The notes under the pieces are model-generated. The model saw only the letters and a list, made by a program, of their open reading frames with translations. It had not been told where the DNA came from and ran no database searches. A DNA stretch of 13,049 nucleotides. Origin: Bacteroidota bacterium. Lineage in GTDB: Bacteria > Bacteroidota > Ignavibacteria > UBA10030 > UBA8401. The position numbers were made by a program, and so were the translations under genes. The stretch's first letter is position 1; each line of letters starts with the position of its first letter. The stretch is from NCBI GenBank assembly GCA_030824295.1, contig JAVBYA010000072.1, positions 1 to 13,049 of the forward strand, written 5' to 3'. Shown here piece by piece: positions 7,121-13,049 of the stretch.

Positions 7121-10100
7121 TTGGCTTTGTCATCTGTACGTAAACGCATCGTATTCGGACTGACGGTCGTTGCCTTCGTGTTCCTTGTCGGCATCCCCGT
7201 TTCCCCGGTCAGCGCCCGGGAAGGTACCGCACGTCCGTTACCATTCTTTGGAGCGGACACGACCGAGGATGCTGCGCTGATGCCGCAGGATTCGACTGCC
7301 GCTGCCGATACGTCCGGTCCCAAACCGTACGTCATCTCTGATTCCACCTTCCTGGAACAGCTCACCTACCGCCGGCAGGATGCCGCCGCAGCTCCGGCAA
7401 CGCAGCCATCCTACAATCCATTCTATCTGAAGGAGCCGGCACTGGTGGTGAACACCGTTGAACTCGATTCCACCGGACGGTATGTGATCGTACGGCAGAC
7501 GGTGAACGGGAAGGATATCAAGATCCCGATCAAAATGCCGATGGACGTGTATGTGAAACAGCGGACGCAGGCAGATTTCACAAAGAACTTCGAGGAGTTC
7601 ATCGATAAGGAAGAGGATGCCAAAGCGAGCAAGAAGCGGGACGATATCGGCGATCTGCTCGGCACCTTCACCAAGATCGACATCCCCGTACCGGCCAATC
7701 CGGTCTTCTCCATCTTCGGTCCGCCCCGTATCAACCTGAACATCTCCGGCGCAGTGGACATCCGTGCTGCGTTCCGCAATACGACCACGGACCAGGCATC
7801 GTACAGTCCGTACGGTAATTCCCGCAATGAACCGGACTTCGCTCAGGAGGTGCAGATCAACGTGAGCGGCACCATCGGCGACAAACTGAACATCCTTGCC
7901 GACTGGAACACGCAGCGCACGTTCGAGTACGAGAATCAGCTGAAGATCAAATATACCGGGTACGAGGACGAGATCGTGCAGAGCGTCGAAGCCGGCAACG
8001 TGTCGCTCTCCACCACGTCCAGCTTCGTCTCCAGCAGTTCCGCGCTGTTCGGTATCAAAGCGGCGTTCCAGATCGGTCCGCTGAAACTGACCGCCATCGC
8101 GTCGCAGAAGAAAGGGCAGATCCAGGAGAAGACCGTTTCGGGCGGTGTGCAGAATATCGAGTTCGAGAAGCGTGCATGGGAATATTCGAAGGACCATTTC
8201 TTTGTGGATCCTACCTACAAACAATATTACGAAGAGTACATCAAAACGAAGTCCGCACCTGGTGAATTGGAGATTAAGCAGAATGAATACGAGGTTTGGC
8301 TCTCGCGTACTAGTGCACCGGTGGAGAACACGGTGTACGCCAATGCGTTCTTCCAGCTGCTTCCGGTGAGCGCCTCCGATCCAAATCCGTATCAGCAGTA
8401 CCGGAACAGATCCTATTCCACCTCCAAGGATAGCGGCATCGTTGCCGCGAACTGGGACAGAATGGAGCCTGAGAAGGATTACAACATCAACCGAAATACC
8501 GGTGTGATCACCATGAACCGCACTGTTCAGGACGGTCAGGCGATCGCCATTTCCTATCGGTTCGAGAACGGCACCGGAAGCGACGATGACCTGATCTACG
8601 GTATGCCGTGGAAATCGCTCGGAACGGATTCGGTGCTGGTACTGAAATTAGTGAAGCCGCTCAATTACAGTCTGCCGGGGGACAGTGCGCTGTTCGGACT
8701 GATGCTGAAGAATATCTATCCTCTCGGCGGCCGCAAGATCGACAAGGAAGGATTCGAGCTCGACATCGTCTACAAGGAGTCCGGAAAGGAAGCGGAACGG
8801 GTCATCGGTACATCGAAGATCCTCCAGTTGTTCGGTCTGGACAAGATCGATAATTCCGGCACGCCGAAACCGGATGACAAATTCGACTTCACTGCGTGGG
8901 TGACCATCGACCAGGAACGGGGCGAGATCATCTTCCCGACGCTCCAGCCGTTCACGACCGGACTCCGCAATGCTCTCAAGGTCATGGAACCGACGATGGA
9001 GGACACAATCATTGCCCGCTACCTCTATGATAACCTCTACGATACTTCCAGTGCAGCGGCTCAACAGAACAACCTGAAGGATAAATTCCTCATCAAAGGA
9101 AAGATCACCGCGTCCAGTTCCAGCACCATCAATCTCGGATTCAATGTGGTGGAAGGAAGCGTCGAAGTGATGCTGAACGGACAGCCGCTGCTAGCCAATG
9201 TCGACTACACGGTGGATTACATCATCGGTCAGGTCGTTATCAAAAAGCAGGAAGCACTCGTTCCCGGTGCCCAGCTCTCCGTGAAGTTCGAGCAGAACGA
9301 TCTGTTCCAGCTGGCATCCAAAACACTGATGGGACTGCGGGGGGAAGTGGACCTTTCGGAGAAGACCAAGTTCGGCTTCACCATGATGAATCTGGACCAA
9401 CAGGTGATCAACGATAAGGTCCGGCTGAATGAAGAACCGACCAATAACTCGATCTACGGGTTCGACGGACAGACCGCCGGCGATCTGTCGTTCCTCACCA
9501 AAGCGATCGATGCACTGCCGTTCATCGATACGAAAGCGAAATCCGATTTCACACTCCGCGGTGAAGCGGCGTACATGAACCCCGATCCCAATACCAAGAA
9601 GAGCACCATCGCGGACGACAACGGGACCGGCATTGCGTACATCGATGATTTTGAAGGGACCAAACGCATCATCCCCCTCGGCGTCAATTTCGGTGCATGG
9701 CATGAATCCAGTCCGCCGTTCTACCAGTCCAACATTGATCTATCACCCAAGATCACACTGCCGGATACGCAGAAGATCAAATCGAAAGCCCGCACGTATT
9801 GGTACAATGACCTTCGTCAGATCTCGGTCGACGATATCTATGGATTCGATTCCGAAGGGAATCGTGTGAAACAGGTAGCGCGCGGCCAGGACCGTGTGAT
9901 GTTCATGACCGTGAACTACAATCCTCTGAAGCGCGGTATGTACAATTACTCGTTGGACCTGCAGAAGACCCTGCTGGATAAGCCGGCGCAGAACTGGGGC
10001 GGCATCATGAAGCTCCTGTCGGTGAGTTCCATCAATCTGATCAGCGAGAATGTCGGGTACATCGAGGTCTGGGTGAACGTCAGTAAGGGACGGATCGATT

Positions 10101-13049
10101 CCACGCGTAAGGTCTACATCGACCTTGGCTCCATCAGTGAGGATGTATATGTGAACGGCCGATGGGATTTAGAGGATCAGGGGACTAACAAAGATGATGT
10201 GGTCCAGCAGAAGGAGGATACTGGTATCGATGGTCTCTTCAACAACGAGGAGAAGAATCAGTATGCTTCGTTCATTGCAGCGAACAAAGGACTCTTCCCC
10301 GAGTTAGAAGGGGATCCTTCCGGAGACGATTATTCCTATAACACCATCGACTATCTCGGAACGAATGGCGTGGAGTTGAACCGCTGGGGAAGCACTCCGT
10401 CCCCCGCAGGATACAGTCCTGATACCGAAGACCTGAACCGGAACGGGAATACCGACCGTGCGAACGACTACTATACCTATGAGCTGAATCTCGATACGAC
10501 CGATGCCAATCCGCAGCGCGTCGGTGGCGGATACCGCGGCTGGTACCAGTACCGCATCCCCATCAGCGAATTCAAGTTCAAGATCGGTTCGCCGGACCAG
10601 ACGAACATCCAGTTCGCCCGTTTGTGGTTCACCGGACAGCAGGAAGAGTTCGAGATGAACTTTGTGGAATTCAACCTGATCGGGAACCAATGGGAACAAG
10701 TGAAGCGGAACGATTCGTCCTTCAAAGTGTCGGTGGTGAACATCGAGGATAACGGACTGCAGGGCTATACATCGCCGCCGGGTGTGTTCCGTGAACGGGA
10801 CCGGACCAAACCGGACGAGCAGGTGTACGGCAACGAACAGTCGCTCGCACTGAACATCAACGCATTGTCGGATGGTGACCTGAGAGAGGCCATCAAGAAA
10901 TTCTCCTACAAGCCGCTGGATGTGTTCAGCTATCGTGAGATGAAGATGTTCGTTCACGGTGACGACCATTTCAGTTCGGATCCCGCGAAGCCTTCCGTGA
11001 ACATGTTCATCCGGTTCGGTTCGGACAGTCTGAACTACTATGAGTACCGCGCACCGGTCCTGCCGGGATGGGATTCCCGCAACAACGTCAACATCCGTTT
11101 CGAGGACCTCACCTCTCTCAAGCAGGGGCGCGATTCGGCCACGGCACGTGTGACCGGTCCGGTGCCGAACAGTACGGTGGGCGCCCAATATGCTGTGCTC
11201 GGTCAGCCGACTTTGACCCGTATCGCGTTCATCTCCATCGGGATCGAGAATCCGGTCATCACCGGCACCGAAACGGCGGTGACCGGACAAGTGTGGATGA
11301 ACGAACTGCGTCTTGCGAATGTAGATGATACACCGGGCTGGGCGTACAGCGTCAGTACGAGTGTGCGGCTTGCCGATCTTGGAACGGTGGCGTTCAGCTA
11401 CACCAGAGTGGATCCGAACTTCCATCGGCTGGAGGACCGGCTGGGGAGCCGCGTGACCAGCACCAGCTGGAATCTTTCCTCTGCCTTCTCCTTCGAGAAG
11501 TTCCTTCCGGTGGATTGGACCGGAACGCGGCTGCCGTTCAGTTATTCGCACAGCGAACAGATCAGCACCCCGCAGTATCTGCCCAGTTCCGATATTCTCG
11601 TGACGAAAGCTGCCGACCAGCAGCGGGATGTCATCCAGGCCAAGACCGGATCGGCAGAGAAGGCGGAACAGCAGCGTGACAGCGTCCTCTCCGTTGTGCA
11701 GACACTCACGACCACCGATACATACTCTTTCCCCGGATTCAAGATCACGGTACTGTCCGATAACTGGTTCTTCCGCGACTTCTTCAACCGGCTGGAGTAT
11801 GGATTCAGTTACACCACCTCCACCTTGCGGAATCCGAACGTTGCATCGAGAACATCGTGGCAGTGGAGTTCGAATCTGGGGTATTCCTATACGTTCAGTA
11901 CAGACAACTATATCCAGCCGTTCGGATTCTTCGAAGAGCTGTTTCTGCTCGGCGATTTCAAGGATTTCCAGTTGTATTTCAATCCCTTCACGAATTTCTC
12001 CACCAGCATGACCTTGTCCCGTTCCCGCACCAATGAACGGCTCCGGAATCTTGACCGGGACAGCAATCCGGTCCGCGGTCTCGCCTCTTCCCGCCGGATG
12101 GCATTCGGGTGGAAACTGACGGAGAATGGACTGCTCAATCTTTCCGGGGACTATTCGCTGGATATCTCCAGCACCATGGTGCATATGGAACTGGACCGGT
12201 TCGGCCGCCAGCGAGATTTCCAGCAGATCCTCAATCAGATGATCGGCTCGGACCGGCTCCTGAATTTCGGGTATGATAATTCCTACAGTCAATCCATCTC
12301 CGTGAACACCCGTCCACGCATTCCGGCGGACCTTGCAAAGTACATCACGTTCGGTGCCCGATATCAGGTGGCGTACCGCTGGGCGAACAGTCTGCAGAAC
12401 GGGGATCTCGGAATCTCGACCGGTTGGACCAACAGTATCTCCCTGTCATCGGACATCAGTCTTAAGGCATTCGTCGATTCCTGGTTCCCGGCGAAGCCCA
12501 TCGCTTCAGCAGCCGCACCGGCGCTTCCGGCACCTTCCCGCGGCCGCGGTGATAGAGATGAAGATGAGGACGAGACGGAGAAGAAAGAACCGGGCACTCC
12601 GGCTGCAGAATCCAAACCTGCCGACACCACACAGGCGGCCGGTCCCAAAGGAGAAGGATTGATCGGCATCATCCGCACGGTCATCAAAACGCCGCTGCTG
12701 GATTATGACAAGATCAATGTCTCCTTCACGCAGAACAATTCCGCCAATAACGGCGGCGTTCCCGGCCGGCCCGGTTTCACGAATCTCTTCGGTCGTGCAC
12801 CGTTCGTTCAGCAGTCGGAGAACGAATACGGACCGTCGCGTGCGTATCAGCTCGGTCTCGTCTCCGTGCCGGGCGCCAACATCACGGATGTCTTCCTGAA
12901 GCCGGCGTTCCCGTTCATCGGTTTCAGCACCGATGCCGCCGACCAGATCCGTGCGCGCGGTATGCGCGCCAGCGACGGATTCACGCAGAACAACAAACTC
13001 ACCTTCCGCACCAGCCGCGAGCTCTGGACCGGCGCGCGGATGGACTTGA
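7121..13049 (+). CDS. sprA: Cell-surface protein SprA, T9SS outer-membrane translocon (5' part, runs off the window)
   Basis: One frame stays open from the TAG at 7073 to the window end, giving about 1,976 visible residues; Flavobacterium SprA has about 2,400, so several hundred C-terminal residues are missing. SprA is the giant outer-membrane beta-barrel through which type IX secretion cargo leaves the cell. Family landmarks, numbered from TTG 7121, are: the SprA_N-type segment around 255-320 with YEDEIVQSVEAGNVS (281-295); FGFTMMNLDQQ to N-E-E-P-T-N-N (from 751); IDDFEGTK (841-848); M-T-V-N-Y-N-P with Y-N-Y; DLGSISEDV (1001-1009); PDTEDLNRNG (1100-1109); and many strand-rich C-terminal repeats. 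A signal peptide is clear: S-S-V-R-K-R, a hydrophobic core and V-S-A (30-32) before the cut. No ATG precedes it; the first is at 7280, behind the signal peptide. TTG codons at 7121, 7127 or 7085 are the candidate starts, none with a strong ribosome site. A charged linker occupies 12491-12658. Confidence 0.93.
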   Translation, partial: MALSSVRKRIVFGLTVVAFVFLVGIPVSPVSAREGTARPLPFFGADTTEDAALMPQDSTAAADTSGPKPYVISDSTFLEQLTYRRQDAAAAPATQPSYNPFYLKEPALVVNTVELDSTGRYVIVRQTVNGKDIKIPIKMPMDVYVKQRTQADFTKNFEEFIDKEEDAKASKKRDDIGDLLGTFTKIDIPVPANPVFSIFGPPRINLNISGAVDIRAAFRNTTTDQASYSPYGNSRNEPDFAQEVQINVSGTIGDKLNILADWNTQRTFEYENQLKIKYTGYEDEIVQSVEAGNVSLSTTSSFVSSSSALFGIKAAFQIGPLKLTAIASQKKGQIQEKTVSGGVQNIEFEKRAWEYSKDHFFVDPTYKQYYEEYIKTKSAPGELEIKQNEYEVWLSRTSAPVENTVYANAFFQLLPVSASDPNPYQQYRNRSYSTSKDSGIVAANWDRMEPEKDYNINRNTGVITMNRTVQDGQAIAISYRFENGTGSDDDLIYGMPWKSLGTDSVLVLKLVKPLNYSLPGDSALFGLMLKNIYPLGGRKIDKEGFELDIVYKESGKEAERVIGTSKILQLFGLDKIDNSGTPKPDDKFDFTAWVTIDQERGEIIFPTLQPFTTGLRNALKVMEPTMEDTIIARYLYDNLYDTSSAAAQQNNLKDKFLIKGKITASSSSTINLGFNVVEGSVEVMLNGQPLLANVDYTVDYIIGQVVIKKQEALVPGAQLSVKFEQNDLFQLASKTLMGLRGEVDLSEKTKFGFTMMNLDQQVINDKVRLNEEPTNNSIYGFDGQTAGDLSFLTKAIDALPFIDTKAKSDFTLRGEAAYMNPDPNTKKSTIADDNGTGIAYIDDFEGTKRIIPLGVNFGAWHESSPPFYQSNIDLSPKITLPDTQKIKSKARTYWYNDLRQISVDDIYGFDSEGNRVKQVARGQDRVMFMTVNYNPLKRGMYNYSLDLQKTLLDKPAQNWGGIMKLLSVSSINLISENVGYIEVWVNVSKGRIDSTRKVYIDLGSISEDVYVNGRWDLEDQGTNKDDVVQQKEDTGIDGLFNNEEKNQYASFIAANKGLFPELEGDPSGDDYSYNTIDYLGTNGVELNRWGSTPSPAGYSPDTEDLNRNGNTDRANDYYTYELNLDTTDANPQRVGGGYRGWYQYRIPISEFKFKIGSPDQTNIQFARLWFTGQQEEFEMNFVEFNLIGNQWEQVKRNDSSFKVSVVNIEDNGLQGYTSPPGVFRERDRTKPDEQVYGNEQSLALNINALSDGDLREAIKKFSYKPLDVFSYREMKMFVHGDDHFSSDPAKPSVNMFIRFGSDSLNYYEYRAPVLPGWDSRNNVNIRFEDLTSLKQGRDSATARVTGPVPNSTVGAQYAVLGQPTLTRIAFISIGIENPVITGTETAVTGQVWMNELRLANVDDTPGWAYSVSTSVRLADLGTVAFSYTRVDPNFHRLEDRLGSRVTSTSWNLSSAFSFEKFLPVDWTGTRLPFSYSHSEQISTPQYLPSSDILVTKAADQQRDVIQAKTGSAEKAEQQRDSVLSVVQTLTTTDTYSFPGFKITVLSDNWFFRDFFNRLEYGFSYTTSTLRNPNVASRTSWQWSSNLGYSYTFSTDNYIQPFGFFEELFLLGDFKDFQLYFNPFTNFSTSMTLSRSRTNERLRNLDRDSNPVRGLASSRRMAFGWKLTENGLLNLSGDYSLDISSTMVHMELDRFGRQRDFQQILNQMIGSDRLLNFGYDNSYSQSISVNTRPRIPADLAKYITFGARYQVAYRWANSLQNGDLGISTGWTNSISLSSDISLKAFVDSWFPAKPIASAAAPALPAPSRGRGDRDEDEDETEKKEPGTPAAESKPADTTQAAGPKGEGLIGIIRTVIKTPLLDYDKINVSFTQNNSANNGGVPGRPGFTNLFGRAPFVQQSENEYGPSRAYQLGLVSVPGANITDVFLKPAFPFIGFSTDAADQIRARGMRASDGFTQNNKLTFRTSRELWTGARMDL
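12491..12658 (+). other. Low-complexity Ala/Pro and acidic linker within SprA
   Basis: Residues of about 1791-1846 of SprA are rich in Ala and Pro, then carry a dense acidic stretch (D-R-D-E-D-E-D-E-T-E) followed by KKEPG and more Ala/Pro/Lys. The segment sits between the F-V-D-S-W-F strand end and T-P-L-L-D-Y-D-K-I-N-V-S-F, a pattern that resumes the normal SprA repeat. It is most likely a flexible loop between barrel strands. Charged loops at this place are also known in other SprA proteins as far as I recall, so this is a description rather than an anomaly. Confidence 0.6.

Noticed and set aside
10304..12292. A 662-codon open frame on the minus strand
   Set aside because: It lies entirely inside sprA, antisense and in register with GC-rich codon bias. 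Its translation is rich in His, Arg, Gly and Ile with no recognisable domain, whereas the plus frame is clear SprA.

Overview
All genes in this 13 kb window lie on the + strand, the DNA is GC-rich, and the content is mostly housekeeping plus one landmark gene. The last 5.9 kb is the 5' part of a SprA-type outer-membrane translocon of the type IX secretion system (T9SS). Together with the GlmU-like nucleotidyltransferase end and a Kbl-type enzyme, this points to the Bacteroidota/Chlorobiota (FCB) group. The moderately high GC content and the intergenic repeats would fit an Ignavibacteria- or Kapabacteria-like lineage, but that finer placement is inference.

Layout. (1) 2-280: C-terminal end of a GlmU-like sugar-phosphate nucleotidyltransferase. 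(2) 333-1733: RsmB, the 16S rRNA m5C967 methyltransferase. (3) 1771-2991: an alpha-oxoamine synthase closest to glycine C-acetyltransferase (Kbl). These three are spaced 37-52 nt apart and may be one transcript. (4) 2992-3315: a gene-free gap holding two different repeat structures. The first is a MITE-like element of about 173 bp with imperfect terminal inverted repeats and a 13-bp central stem. The second is a run of degenerate 8-9 bp direct repeats with an inverted copy 80 bp downstream. (5) 3316-4458 and 4458-5600: two tandem paralogous multi-pass membrane proteins of exactly equal length (380 aa), overlapping by one base (TGATG) and resembling the DUF1624/heparan-alpha-glucosaminide N-acetyltransferase family. 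(6) 5603-6952: RmuC, starting 2 nt after the second paralog, so 3316-6952 is very probably one operon. (7) 6953-7120: a short spacer. (8) About 7121 to the window end: SprA, with a signal peptide but no usable ATG upstream of it, cut off by the window edge.

Functionally the genes are a mixed set: rRNA modification, amino-acid metabolism, membrane acyl transfer, genome maintenance and protein export. I see no defence system, CRISPR array, RNA gene, phage or transposase. The items most worth a second look are the acyltransferase-like tandem pair, the two intergenic repeats and the non-ATG start of sprA. I do not see convincing evidence for a new multi-gene system here.
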